Shown here one piece after another: positions 38,369 through 51,186 of a DNA stretch of 64,000 nt. Under the pieces are notes generated by a model. The model searched no databases. It was not told the DNA's origin and saw only the letters and a list, made by a program, of their open reading frames with translations. The DNA comes from Gossypium raimondii. Taxonomy: Eukaryota; Streptophyta; Magnoliopsida; Malvales; Malvaceae. Each line of letters opens with the position of its first letter. Positions within the stretch are counted from its first letter, which is position 1. A program made the translations under genes and the position numbers. The stretch lies in contig NC_068576.1 of assembly GCF_025698545.1 (NCBI RefSeq), positions 56,208,094 to 56,272,093 of the forward strand, read 5' to 3'.

Positions 38369-41354
38369 TGTAATATCTCGAAAATTATTACTGTAATACC
38401 CCAAAAATTACTACAGAAGAAAGTAAGTATCCTTGATATAGTAAAATAAGGAAATAAAGTGACAAAAGGAAATTTTTAGTTATGGCAACATTTGCAAGTA
38501 TATTATGATATATTAATTCAAGAAAGGATTAAATCGCAAAAGTGAGAAAAGAAGAGTAAATACTCAAAATTTGAGGGGATAAAGTGTAAATATGAAAAAG
38601 TTGAAGGACCAATTGTTAAAATATTTTATGGGTGGAATAATCCAGAAACTAAGGAAAACAGATGAATTAGGACCAAATTGAAAAGGTGAAGAATATTGAG
38701 GGACTAAATCACAATTTTACCAAATTAAGTGATGACTCAAGGATGGAATTTTTAAAGATTATGAAGGGCAAAATGATCAATTAGAAGAGAGAAATCTAGA
38801 ATGCAATGATGATGTTGGAGATATTTTAGATTAATTAAATAAATAAATATTAGTTTATTAATATTTTAATTTGATTTTTAAATAAAATTTTATTATTTTA
38901 TTATTATTTTATTTAGTATATATATAAGAAAAGGAAGATGAAGAATCACCATCCCACCATTTTTTCCATGCACCAACGTGAGAAGAAGAGAGATAGAAAG
39001 AAAGTTTTACTTTCTTTACAATTTGGTCCTTCCACCAAAAATTTTCTATTTTCACCTAGAAATCAAAAGAATTTCCATATCCATCAAGAGAGAAAGATAA
39101 CAAGGAGACTATGAGAGTAGAATATCAAGTTAGATTCAAGAAATAGAAGCTAGAGGAGAGATAAAATCAAGTTAAAGTTTGAAACTAATAGGACAAGGTA
39201 AGAACATCAAGATTTCAATATATTTTTAAGTTTGATATTATTGAAAAGCATGGAAATGATGTTATAGTAGAGTTTTCTTAAATAAGTTCTTATGTTCTTG
39301 ATATATTAGTGAAGGAAATACGAGAAAGTGATGGGAAATATTATAGAAAAAAGGAATAAATGAGTTTTAAACTTAGTAATCAACACCTTGCATTAAAACA
39401 GTTTTGGACAGCAGCAGTAGTCTAACTTTGAAAAATCACCAAAAATTGTGGGAATCAAATTAGAATATGAATAAAATATGAAATTAAATCTTAATGAGTC
39501 TAGTTTCTCATAGAAGAAACTATGTAAGCAATAGAGTTGTAAATCATGAGATATAATAAATTTTGTGAGACAAGGTCAGAATGATTTCGGGTTCCCCTGT
39601 TCTGATTTTGGAAAATCATAAAAAAATTGATAAAAATAATTAGGGGCTTATATTTATATTTTTAAATCCTTAATGAGTCTATTTTCAATAGAAACCAACG
39701 ATAACATCATCTGAATCCCGTACGAGGAGATAATTATTTTTTAGTGAAGAAGGGTTGAAACTGTCAAACAGCAGAACAGTGATGATTTTAAAGAATAAAA
39801 TGTACTTATTGGCTAAACCATAAATTCTGAAAATTTTATGGTAAGAAGATATGTGAGTCTAGTTTCACAGAAATTTAGCATATCTTAATTCGGAGTTCCG
39901 TAGCTCAAGATATAAATAATTTAGTGACTATACCTCAAGTGGACAGCTTTGAATGAACATATAAATAAATAGTAAAATTATAGATAATGTTACATATAAG
40001 CATGTTATATACATTAAGGATGTGGAATGGAGAGGAGGAGGAGGAAAATATATGATTACTCAACTAGCATGAGTTTTCATTAAAATGGCTAATTTGCATG
40101 TTTTAGGTTCAGGGACTAAATTGAATAAAAGTAAAATTTTAAGGGTAAATTTGTAAAATGAATTGTTTTATTATTTAAATTAATAAATTGAATGAAATAT
40201 TAATTTAGATCAAGATTGGGTGGAAATTGAGAAAAATAGAAAATTACCAAAATGTCCGTGAATTTTGGTATTTCTTCAATTTAGCCTGGTAAGTTCGTAT
40301 GAACTATGTTCTGTATAATTTTAATTAAAGTAAATGTTATTTGGTGATAAATATTATATAAATATGTGTTTTATTCTTGGAATTGAATTATTATTGGTAA
40401 TATGTATAATTATTAGATGCATTGAAATGATTATCAGAAACTTAATTGGGTTGGAAGCTTGTCGGAGATATATCACACTATCCATTGGTTCTATCGGTAA
40501 TTTTGGATGATTTGATTCTGGTTATAATGGCATGTATAAGTTAAATTGGCCAACGTTAGCTCATTAATGTTTTGATTTTTATTGGTTATAAGTATGAATG
40601 CTTGATGAAATGAAATGTCTGTAAATTAATTTGTAAACTCCGATAATGCTCTATAACCCTATTCTGGCGATGGATACGGGTTAGAGGTGTTACATTTATT
40701 GGTATCAGAGCTACGGTTTAGTCGATTCTCGGACCGAACATAGCATATGCGAAGTTTAGAAATACATGCCATTATATAACCTGTGATAGTGTGATATCTC
40801 TCGACTCTGGTGAGATTTGTTTTACTCATAGACAGGAATGCTTTCCAAACCGAGCTAAATTCCAATAATGTTGAAAGCGATGCTCAAGTATATATAAAAA
40901 AAAAAGTTGATTATGATGAATCGGAACTCATAAAGGTATGAATAAATGTTTTATAATACATGATGATGAATATTATGTTATATGTACTATTAAAAGTAAA
41001 TTATAGTGCTACACGAACTATTGTGCTAATAACTAAATCATAAAATATACAAAAGTAATATAGGAAGTATATGATAAGGATTATTAGGGAATTAGGGATG
41101 AATAGTGAATTTTGAAATATATTACATGTGCTAAAGATAGAGAAGATATAAATGCACGAATTATTGGTACAAGAATTAAATTGTAAAACATGTAAAAGTA
41201 TTGTGCGAAAAGTGTAAAAGTGATATGCATGCATGAAATAATTTGTCCAAGTAGACAGGATTAGAACTATTAGGATATTAAGGGAGTTTAGCGTGCTCTC
41301 TGATTATTAGCATGTCAGTGTTCTCTGATTACTAGCACGTCAGTGCTCTCTGAT
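38369..41354 (+). mobile_element. Ty3/Gypsy 5' LTR with primer site and part of the leader, truncated
   Basis: LTR from 38392 (TGTAATACCCC) or, with a 23-bp repeat of the end, from 38369, to 40694 (GGTGTTACA). It is about 2.3 kb long. A perfect plant tRNA-Met-type primer site TGGTATCAGAGC follows at 40700-40711, then about 640 bp of leader-like sequence. No Gag-Pol coding domain is present and no second LTR was seen, so it is a fossil fragment. It sits exactly between the two duplicated BBE units. A 25-bp tandem motif (AGCAYGTCAGTGYTCTCTGATTA) occurs about three times at 41292-41354. Confidence 0.8.
40700..40711 (+). other. Primer-binding site of the Gypsy fragment
   Basis: TGGTATCAGAGC, complementary to the 3' end of plant initiator tRNA-Met, six bases after the LTR end. 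Confidence 0.85.
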
Positions 41355-41754
41355 TAATTATATAAAATTAAAATTTCTTTATCACATTTCACACTAAATC
41401 TAAATCAATATATAATTTTAAGATTTATCATTTATATATTTGAAGCAATTAAAATTTTGTGTTATAGTTGTTAAATGAATAAATTATTATTGATTATAAT
41501 TGTGGAGCAATGGATAGATGTCCACTTAAATAGATGATGCTACTATCCAAGAAATCTTCATTGTCAAGTGGGATCAGATTCGTTTTTGAATTCGGCTCTT
41601 GGAGCAAAGCTAATGGCAATGATGACAAATACGGCAGCTGAAACAATGGCCCTAGCAGATGACCCTGCCCACCAACCTTAGCATTATTAATAACGTGATT
41701 GCTTGCAACACATTTCAATGCTCACATAACATAGACCCAGAAATTAAATTAAAT

Positions 41755-43353
41755 ATGTTTCCTTTTCTTCTTCTTATTCTCCTCTCCTTGACATGGAGAA
41801 TTAGTGCTTCAGCTCAACCTGCCGAGGAATTTCTTCGTTGCCTTTCCCTTCGTTTTCACAACTCTTCTTCTATTGCAAAGCTCGTTTACACGTAACATAA
41901 TTCTTCTTACTCCTCTGTTTTGAAATCATCTGCTCAAAATTTCAGGTTCACAACACCTACGCCTACACCTTTGGCCATTGTAACACCATTCCACGCATCC
42001 CACATCCAAGCAACAGTTTATTGTTGTAGAAAACATGGACTGCAAGTCAGAACTCGGAGTGGGGGTCATGACTTTGAGGGTCTTTCTTATACTACAGCTT
42101 ATAAAGTTCCGTTTGTGGTCATCGATTTGGTGAATCTCCGATCAGTTCAGGTTAACGTTGAAAAAGCTACGGCATGGGTTGAATCTGGTGCAACTGTTGG
42201 TGAATTATACTATGAAATTGCTCGGAAAACTAGAACTCTTGCCTTTCCGGCTGGTATCGGCCACACCGTGGGTATTGGTGGACAATTAAGTGGAGGTGGC
42301 TTGGGCCCATTGTTTCGAAAATATGGTCTTGCCTCAGATAATGTAATCGACGCTCGTTTAATTGATGCTTATGCGAGAATTCTTGATAAAAAATCGATGG
42401 GAAAAGATCTGTTTTGGGCCATTCGGGGAGGTGGTGGGGGTAGCTTTGGTATAGTTCTTGCATGGAAATTGAAATTGGTTCTAGTTCCAGCTAATGTTAC
42501 TGCTTGTACAGTGAGCAAAACGCTAGAGCAAAATGCAACCAAACTTGTTCATCAGTGGCAGTCTATTGCGCGCAAATTTCCCAAAGAAATACAATCGAGT
42601 ATTGCCATAGCAAGGGTGAATTCAAGTGAAGATGGGAAGATGACGATACAAGCAAGTTACGGTTCCGTGTTTCTTGGAAGCATTGATGAGCTTATTCCAT
42701 TGATGGAAGAGAAATTCCCTGAACTTGGACTAGTGAAAGAAGATTGCTTGGAGATGAGTTGGGCTGAATCTATTCTCTACGGTGCCCTATCTATAATCGG
42801 ATTACCATTGGAAACTTTACTTAATAGGACTCAAAAGTCAGCTCTTTCGCAAACATTCTTCAAAGCAAAATCTGACTTCGTAAAACAACCAATTTCTGAA
42901 TCGGGGTTCGAAGGATTATGGCCCAAGTTTTACGAGGATGAAGCAAAATCCGCAGTTATGGTATTGGTGGCTTATGGAGGCAAAATGGATGAGATTCCTG
43001 AGACCGAATATCCATATCCTCACAGAGCTGGCTACCTCTATAGCATCTTATACGTGGTGAATTGGGAAGAAGAGGAAAACAAAAACTCTGAAAAGTTCTT
43101 GAATTGGATGAGGAGAGTTTACAGTTACATGACTCCCTACGTTTCAAAATCACCACGGGAAGCATATGTGAATTACAGAGATCTTGACATCGGGACTAAC
43201 AAATTTAACCACGACAAAGGAAGCTATACAGAAGCTAAGGTTTGGGGTCTTAAATATTTTAAGAGCAACTACGACAAGTTGGTGTATGTAAAGACAAAGG
43301 TTGATCCCCAAAACTTCTTTAAACATGAACAAAGCATCCCTCCTCTTTTTTAA
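41755..43353 (+). pseudogene. BBE-like oxidase, recent tandem copy of copy 7 with an early stop (copy 8)
   Basis: Nearly the same as the 36165 gene along its whole length, its upstream leader and its 3' flank. Codon 47 (Tyr, TAC, in copy 7) is TAA at 41893-41895. The rest (41896-43353) stays open, which suggests recent inactivation. Other differences: one codon lost in the TTPSTPTP stretch, GGGLGPLF for GGGYGVLF, SMGKDLFWA for SMGEDLFWA, and about ten substitutions. Reinitiation downstream would lack the signal peptide. About 60 bases of upstream sequence present before copy 7 (around 36000-36060) are deleted here, which may also affect its promoter. Confidence 0.9.
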
Positions 43354-44855
43354 TTTCGAAGTGTAGAGTTTTTAGAAGAAATTTATGTATGATGTTTTTA
43401 TATATCATATAGAATTTCTTTTTAAAATACTTTCATAAGACTAAATTACATGTCATTCATAAACTATTATACATATGATGTAGACTACGGCAACCATAGA
43501 ATTGACTTGCAAAACAACTAAAATTTGAACTCAAATCGCAATTTTGGTATAATTATTTTTAGGTCCCTTGACCTTGACTACTTAATTCTTTTTCTAAAAA
43601 ATAATGCCACGTAGTAGCATCCAATCAGTCCACATGTTAAGCCATGTCAAATTTTAACATCATTCGAGGAAGGTACCACACCGAAAAGTATCACATTAGA
43701 AGACTTGTCAAAGTTTAGTTACCAAATATATCATTACCCATTTCAATAATAACAGACAAAAGTATCTATAATAAGATATTTTTTATAAATAATGTCACTC
43801 GACATGATAAAAATAATCCACGTGTCAAAAAATATAAAATTTTAATATCATACCAATTAACTTGAAATACACACAAACTTACCACTAAACTAGTGACCTG
43901 ATTGGTGCTCCACCTTCCGTCTTCATCTCATTAAACTACCTTAGTAATAAATGATAGGTTTTGAAAACAATTAAAATATTATACAACATTATATCTATTA
44001 AAATAATAGTTAAATGTTGTGGATAGATTCTGAGTTCAAGCTAGACAAGTTTTGATTAAAGGTGTTCATAGGTCAAACTAAGTAAAGCTCGGGTTGAGTT
44101 TAAGCATAATATTAATATTCTTATTCAAGCTTAACCTGACTTAAAATATAGGTTTAAAATGTTATCGAGACTCGCTTATATTTATAATTAGCTAACCCAA
44201 CCTATTTTAAACCCGTTAATATTGTTTTTAACTTAATATTTAATAATTTTATATATTTTTCCATGGTTAAAATTTTCTTGAAAAATATGAAGGCCATGCT
44301 GTATTTTTGTTCTCAATAAAATTAATTGAAATCCATTGATGATATCTTTTAAAGATTTGTTTGTGATTTGATGTTGAAATGAGGGGATTAAAATTAACGA
44401 TAAGAGGATGAAATCTGAAAAGCTTGTTATATGAGGATGAAAAATCCAACACTAAATTTTCACATAATCATAAGTGTACAGCTTAGCTTACGTCTCCACT
44501 TCTTTGTGTTGGTCCAATTAAGGAAGCATCACTTTTCTTTTCTACCAGTGTTGTCTACTTTTCACCCATTTACATGTAGTAAATATTTATAAATAAAATG
44601 AACCATTAAGATAAATTTATAAATTAATTAAATCAATCTTTTAACTTTTTACTGTTCCACTCAAAATACGCCCATGAAAGATAAATCCAATCCAACTTCA
44701 TCCACACTCGACAAGAAACGTACCAATTTTCATTTTGACAAAATTACATTAGCTGCCCTTTTCCAACCAAAAATCAAAATCCACGAAAAGGATGACAGTC
44801 AGTCAGCATCTCATGGAAACTCCGCCCCCAGATTCTTTGTTCAACCCTCCCCCCC
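43354..44855. other. 3' flank of copy 8, R2-like repeat remnant and spacer
   Basis: To about 43850 it is duplicated flank shared with copy 7. 44050-44230 has phrases like the R2 repeat (AAAGCTCGGGTTGAGTTTAAGC). A 66-codon open stretch at 44674 shows no family resemblance and I do not call it. Confidence 0.45.
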
Positions 44856-44864
44856 AAAATATCT
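44856..44864 (+). promoter_or_regulatory. Evening element upstream of the COR27-type gene
   Basis: Exact AAAATATCT, the evening element bound by CCA1/LHY/RVE clock factors, about 540 bases before the ATG at 45400. Confidence 0.65.
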
Positions 44865-44908
44865 TCCTTTCTAAATCCAGATTTTTTTTCTTTTTAATTT
44901 AGTCCTCC

Positions 44909-44917
44909 AGATATTTT
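44909..44917 (-). promoter_or_regulatory. Second evening element, inverted
   Basis: AGATATTTT on the plus strand, which is AAAATATCT on the minus strand, 45 bases after the first. Paired evening elements fit cold- and clock-regulated expression of COR27/28. Confidence 0.65.
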
Positions 44918-45225
44918 CACCTTACTCTACTCGCTCGTCTATTCCTTTCCCTTTTTTAAAAATTAAACATATTTTCATACATAGGGTTAATAATTAATGT
45001 TAAAGAAAACCCATATTTTGGATGATTAATTATGTTTATAAATATTATTTTAAAAAATTTAAAAGATTTAGCATAATTATACAAAAAATATAATTAGATA
45101 AGTTAAGACAGATGGCAGTTAAGTGCAGCGAGTATAGAATTTTGGTACTCTCCCCAAAGCTCTGGTCTATTTATTTATTAATTTGTCAAAAAGATAACCC
45201 AGTCCTTTTTGGCTGCACTCTATCA

Positions 45226-45232
45226 TATAAAA
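45226..45232 (+). promoter_or_regulatory. TATA box for the COR27-type gene
   Basis: TATAAAA in ATCATATAAAACCC, giving a leader of about 140 bases before the ATG at 45400. Confidence 0.55.
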
Positions 45233-45399
45233 CCCTTGAAACCCATTCATAAAGATCGCTTCAATCGAAAGGGAAAAAAAATGAAGAAGGTGATTACCAA
45301 TTAAAAGAAGAAAAAACCAACCCAACTGTTTGTTTCTCGGGAATCTGAACGGGAAAAGAAAAGGGTTTATTTTTTGTATTTGGCTTAGCTTTGGAAGCC

Positions 45400-46582
45400 A
45401 TGAACTCTCACGTGCTGCCCGGCAACAACCAGAACGAGTCATGGACGGACGAGAAGCATGTGCGTTTCTTAAACTCCATGGAAGCATGGTTCGTCCGTAC
45501 AATGCTAGAGAACAACGATCTTTATCATCTTCGTCTCGACCGTCACCTTCCCGACAGCTCCGAGTCTACTCTCGACTGCAAACGACACAATGTCCAGTCC
45601 AGAAGAAAACATGCTTCTTCAGGTAATGTTATTATCAGTTTACCCTTTACATATTTCATCGTCTTAAAGCAACTTCTGACTCTATGAGAAAAAGTTTTCG
45701 AGACAATTGATCGAAACTCAAATAATGGTCGGTATTGTTCAAGGAGGAGAACACTTGGATTGATAAAAATACGACCTCCAGCTGCAAGGTTGACGCGATA
45801 AGTGTCAATGTGTAGTATTGTTGAGAGTTGGATCAAATATGTATAAGTTTTCGAAAATTGCTCCCTTTGTTCCCATGTTGCAAAAGGGTGCATTAACACA
45901 ATATCCCTCCCACCGCCATTAAAACTCTGTCTTGTTATCAAGTAGCAAAAGCTGGAAGATTTTTTTCAGTCCGCCGTAAAAAAGGCTATGAAACATTGAC
46001 TCGTGAATTCATTTTCTTTTTCTGAAAAAAACATTTAAAATGCGTTTTTTTTTTTAAAAACATATAAAAATGTGAAATATGCCTGGAGATATTTATAGCT
46101 ATGGGTCACTTTACCCTTCTTTTTTAATCATCTTTAATTATTCTTTGTCTTGGTCCATTTTTATGATCCTCAACAATAGATTCCATTATCACAACAAGAA
46201 GCAAAATGAAAGTCAAGACTGATAAAAGATCAAAGAGACCATCATCATCATCACAACCGCAGCGGTATGATTCATCAGAAGATCAGGTTGGTCACTTGAT
46301 CTTAATTGTATGGACCCAGAAAGCTGGCAAAGTTCCAATCTTTGCTACACAATGTCTTAACAGTCTCTGACATTGATGAATTTTTTTTAGTCTTAGCAAA
46401 GCAAATAAACTTCTGTTTTTGTTGTTGTTGTTGTTTCTTCTCTCTCTTATAATGTGTGGGGCTCCATTAATTTGATCTGTTTTTTGCAGGTGGTCCCGGA
46501 GATCATAAACAGAACAGATGATGAAGATGGTGAGAAAAGATCTTTTCCCAGCAAACTAATATTAAAAAAAAAAAAAAGATAA
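45400..46582 (+). CDS. COR27: COR27/COR28-type cold- and clock-regulated protein
   Basis: Small plant-specific nuclear regulator. In Arabidopsis COR27/28 act in clock, light and cold signalling and are COP1 targets. Three exons join in phase: 45400-45622, 46180-46286 and 46490-46582 (140 codons). Exon 1 has the family core SWTDEKHVRFLNSMEAWFV. Exon 2 is basic and serine-rich (KTDKRSKRPSSSSQ) and ends SSEDQ. Exon 3 continues VVPEIINRTDDEDG, giving the EDQVVPE box typical of the family, a VP pair of the sort COP1 recognises. The 3' end is less certain: a GTGAG at 46530 could be another donor, and the predicted tail runs into a poly-Lys tract before TAA. Two evening elements and a TATA box lie upstream. 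Confidence 0.75.
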
Positions 46583-47369
46583 AATCTTCTTTGATTTGGG
46601 ACCCTTTTTTCTATTAATTAATTATTTCTTTTTTTATTTCGTTGTGTTGCAATGTAGTGGGTTTTTTTAGTAGAATAGTCGCAGAGAGTTTAATTTGTGT
46701 GTGTATGTACACTCTTTGAATAATATTTGGATTTTCTTTTGTAAGTTGTTTTTAGATAATTAATCATCAAATATAACATTATGTTAGAGATAACATAATA
46801 ATTAAATATCGTCAAGAAATTAACTATGAACCATAAAATGGAAATTTCTAATTTTTATCAAAATAAATTCCTAATTTTCACCAAAATAAATAAATTCCTA
46901 ATGACTTATGATTAGTGTTGTCAATTTTAACTCTTTTAGTTTTTAATTATTGCAATAAAAATAAAATAAAACTACTAAACTTACTTTATAATTTTATAAT
47001 TTATATTTGTGTATAAATTTAGTAATTGAGTTATATTTAAAAGTGTTATTTGTATATTTCTTCACATAATTTAGAGAAATCTCACCTTATTTAAGATTAA
47101 CTGAATACTCATGCCTCATCAAATTAAGAGACCTCAATTAAGATAGCCCCTATTGGTTTTCAGCACACTCTATACATGGATCCTCGTTTCTTTGACTTTG
47201 TCGAGTCAAATGGTCATGTCTCCTCTTGTATGAGTGATACGTGAAACGTCAAATCTATTCAGGCTCAACAAATACTTAGTTGGTAAACTTATCAAATTTA
47301 ATCGCCATCTACCTAAAACACTACTCTACTCCTTCAGTTGTCTACCCAAAATCTGTCTTAGTTTGGCTT

Positions 47370-47800
47370 ATTTAGATCTATTCATGGGTTGGACTACTCA
47401 CTCAAACTAGAAAGTCTATCCAAAATTTAGGAGGGGTTAGGTAAAAATATTAAGCAAGAAAATTGGTCTTAGACAAAAAAAAAAATTATGCACATTTAAA
47501 ATATAGGTTAAGTTTGGGCTTGAACATTCAAAGCTTGATCAACCCATTTTAAGTTTGTAATGTTTTATATTATATAATTTATATAACATGAAAATTAAAC
47601 CTATAGTAATATATAATACTATTATAATGTAAATATTAAAAAATATTAAGATGACTATATAAAAAATTTAATAAATAAAAATATATTAATATATTAAATA
47701 TTAAGATGACTATAAACCCTCAATCCAAGTGGGGTTGGGTTAGACAAACATAAAATATCATAATATCGTGTTTAGACTCAGCTCAAACTCAGCCCAGTCC
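47370..47800. repeat. Dispersed repeat, family R2-like, copy 2
   Basis: GC-richer phrases (CATGGGTTGGACTACTC, TTGGGCTTGAACATTC, GGGGTTGGGTTAGAC) in an AT-rich frame, similar in plan to 21125-21690 and 50490-51130 but diverged. Confidence 0.35.
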
Positions 47801-48257
47801 ATAAAGACGGATTTCTTCCACCATGTGAACTATCGTCTCCTCCTTCATAAGTATACATATTTTATTAAAAAATTAATAATTGATCATGCATTTCGGCTAT
47901 ACATGTATGTAGGTAATTGATGTAAGATATTTTTCGGATATCTTCATCTAAGATATTTTGGATCTGGAAAACGTAGTACTCACTTTGATAAATATTCTTA
48001 CAATATATATATAAGAATAATATAGTTAAAGGTGACAGGATATGAATAAAGGAGATGTCGACAGGGACATAGAAGAAAAAGAGAGAGATTTTGAATGTTG
48101 GCCACGCTGGCCTTATCCTCATAGTGTTGGTTGCTTAATCATTTTCACCATACATAACACCTAAGCAATACTAGACACAGAGGAAACTTTAAAACATGTC
48201 ATTTGGAGCTACAAAATAGCAATTACATGTTTTGACATGTTACCAAATCTGATGTTT

Positions 48258-48385
48258 TTGAATTTAGTTAGGGGCAAAAAAAAAATTATAATTTTATCAT
48301 TTTAATAGTCTATATCTTTATAATTTTAAAAATTAAATCGAATTTTTATCATTTTAAGAGGTTAAACTACAATTTACCCTTATTA
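48258..48385 (+). repeat. Dispersed repeat, family R1, copy 2
   Basis: Shares TAGTCTATATCTTTATAATTT and TTTTTATCATTTTAAGAGG phrases with the copies at 31200 and 49830. Confidence 0.5.
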
Positions 48386-49170
48386 ATTTGCTATTGTTTT
48401 TAATGTGTTTGGTTGGTTTAGTATTTTCTATTACTTAATTGCTGGTCACTTTATTTCTAACCATAATTTATTATTTTCTTAAGAATAAAGTCAGGTAAGA
48501 TATTTTACTTTTGATGTATGTGTTGGGTGCAATCTATATTTCAATTTTATGATATGATTTAGTTGAGTCGAGTTTTTTAGAATCATTTATTATATTTATT
48601 TTTTGATTCTCGATTTTTCTTTCATATTAATTTTTATTTTTTGAAATTTTAGACTTATATTTTAATAAAAATCAGTTTTGTTTTATAATTTTTTGAATAT
48701 TTAAAAATAATAACTTTTAAAGTAAATAAAAAATAATCAATAATTTTTATAATGTAATTTAAAAAAGTATTCTTATTTAGAACTTTTAAGCTATTTTCAC
48801 TATTTTAAAAACAACACATTTATTTTTATATTATAAAAATTAAAAAATTATAAATTAAATAAAAATAGAACCCGGTTCAAACACCTCAAATCTAATTATT
48901 TTCTTTTCTTGCTGAACCCTAGAGAAACAAGAGATTTTTTACTAGGTTGACAAGATTGAGATATTGAGTATTAAAGTTCAAATATTAATTATGAAAATTA
49001 TATGTGGACTAATTAATTAAATTGAAATTAGTTAAGTAATTAGGTTGGGACTTAATTACAATATTTTAAAATCGTATCAAAATTAAAACTCTAAGCCTCC
49101 CTAATTCATATATGCTTGCTGCCCAAAATTTAAAGTTGAATTCACCAATCAAAGAATTCATCTATCAATA

Positions 49171-49300
49171 GCCGATTGAATTTTAGCTCGATTGATATAG
49201 GCATCGTTGTCAATGCAGGAGGACGTGGGTTTGAGTATGTTGGAGTACATTATTCTCTTATTTATGAGTTGAAGGTGGACTATGGGTAGTTCTAAACATT
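49171..49300 (+). mobile_element. tRNA-derived SINE copy (family S1)
   Basis: GCCGATTGAATTTTAGCTCG start, A-box-like TAGCTCGATTGA near 49184 and B-box-like GGGTTTGAGT at 49227-49236, then ATTCTCTTATTTATGAGTTG. Same order in 51671-51762 and, inverted, 33121-33250. Confidence 0.6.
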
Positions 49301-49829
49301 ATATCAAAAAGCACAAATATAATTAAAACTTATAATGAGATTATTAAAAAAAATAAAAACCATTCACCACCAGCAGCCGAGATGATATATTCAAATAATA
49401 AACTCATGTAATTAATTACATTTTAAATATTCAATTAATAAAATACACTTACTCGATTCTTTTGCCATATATATCAGACTCATAGTATATACTGCACAGA
49501 ATCAGTATTGATGTTTAAAATATATAAATAAAATTTAATTTGGCTGGTGCTTCTATATTTTGTTATTTGTAATTTTTAATTATCAATTTTTAAAAAAAAA
49601 AAGAAATTAAGGGGAATCCAATAGGTTATAAGTATGTCATTGTCCATTCCACGAAGAGATCCGTGTAACGAGGAGAGTACATATGGGGTGATTAATATGT
49701 AAGACGCAACAAAGCACATGGGAAGAGGGTGACATGGTCCTTTTCACAGTGTTCCAAACTATACAAATTTTTATTTTTCTAAATACAATTTATCGGGAAA
49801 ATGATAGTATCAAGATTTGAATTTTAATT

Positions 49830-50070
49830 GCTAGGGTTAGAAATTAAATTATATATTTTCACGATAATAAAAATATAATTTTATTATTTTAATACTATAT
49901 ATTTTTATAATTTTTAAATGATTAAATCAAATTTTTTTTAATCATTTTGGAGGGCCAAAATATAATTTTATCATTACTAATTTAGAATTTTATAAATTAT
50001 AAAAATATTTAAATAAAAAATTTTCTATTTTAAGGAGAACCGAGACCCTTGCCAGCCTCCTCACTCTGCC
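49830..50070 (+). repeat. Dispersed repeat, family R1, copy 3
   Basis: Contains GAGGGCCAAAATATAATTTT and TTTTAAGGAGAACCGAGACCC, matching 31200-31440 and 61205-61370. Confidence 0.6.
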
Positions 50071-50489
50071 TCTACGTTAGGGTGTTAAGAGAAGAGCCTC
50101 AATCATTGTTTCAACGGGACAAATTTTTTTTCAATAACATTGTATATCTTAACCAAGGGTGATATTATCATAATAAGTAAGATTTCAACTTTTTAATATA
50201 AATATCTTTAAATTTTTACAAGATTTTTAATATAAATTCATTAACACGATATATATATATTGATATTTTATTAATTTATAAGAATTATAATTTTTACAGG
50301 GAAGAAATTATGGGGTGTTTAGTAATCCAACCCATAATTTTATGTCAATCAGATTTTCATTTTAATGTAAGGTGTTCAAGAGATGTTAATTGAATCACCA
50401 TTAATCAAACAAATAGCAATTTAAAAATCCTTAAACATATTAAAAATTAAAAAAATAAGTTTGTAATAACTAAATTGAAATAGTAAAAT

Positions 50490-51130
50490 TAGTGATGCTC
50501 ATGCCCAGACCAAGCTTATGTAAAGTATTTAGACCACCTTTTCAAGCTCGGGTTGAGGTTTACTTTTCTTAAATCAGCTCGAGCTCGACCCAAGCCAGCC
50601 ATATTTAATTTTTTTAGATTAATTTTTATTTAAAATTAAATCTTTTAAAAATATAATAGATTTAATGTACTAAAAAAGGTTAAAATAAAAGTTTTCTAAC
50701 ACATAAAAATACATTAAAAAGTATTTATATTAAAAATATTACCGTAAATATAATAAATATTTTATTATATTAAAAAACACAAATAAATATAATAAATATT
50801 TTATTGTATTAAATATAAATTTTATATTTTATATTTTGAGTTGGGTTGGGTTGGGTTTGGGTAAATTTTTTTAGGTCTTGACTCTTGAGCAATGAGTTTA
50901 ATTGTTATTGATTTAGTGATTTAATATAAATATATATAATTAATATAATATTATTTTATAATATAGTATTCGGGTTGGGCTGGCTCAGGTAAAAAATACT
51001 TACCCATAACTCGACCCATATATAAAACAGGCCTTAAATTTTACCTAAGCTTATTTTTCGAGTTTCGCATTTTGTCCAAACCCTCTCATTTTTTATAGAC
51101 GGATCTTCGAACCTGGATAGGTGGTCCAGT
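50490..51130 (-). repeat. Dispersed repeat, family R2, copy 3
   Basis: The reverse complement aligns in order with 21125-21690: GAAGATCCGTCTATAAAAAATGAG, AAAAATAAGCTTAGG and GGCCTGTTTTATA, followed by a GC-rich CCAGCCCAACCCGAAT block. Confidence 0.5.
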
Positions 51131-51158
51131 CCATGAGCAGATTTAAGCATAACAAACA

Positions 51159-51186
51159 TTTATTTATTTATTTATTTATTTATTTT
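51159..51186. repeat. (TTTA)7 microsatellite
   Basis: Uninterrupted TTTA tetranucleotide run, just past the R2 copy. Confidence 0.9.

Noticed and set aside
41920-43353. Treating the open part of copy 8 as a working gene
   Set aside because: It would lack the signal peptide and the first conserved Cys; the upstream stop is clear.
44674-44874. A 66-codon frame
   Set aside because: Sits in the COR27 upstream region and overlaps the first evening element; no resemblance to a known protein.
45543-45941. A 132-codon minus-strand frame
   Set aside because: Overlaps COR27 exon 1 and its intron on the other strand; no domain.
49184-49236. Possible tRNA gene
   Set aside because: Only A- and B-box-like elements are present, with no cloverleaf; the repeated copies fit a SINE better.
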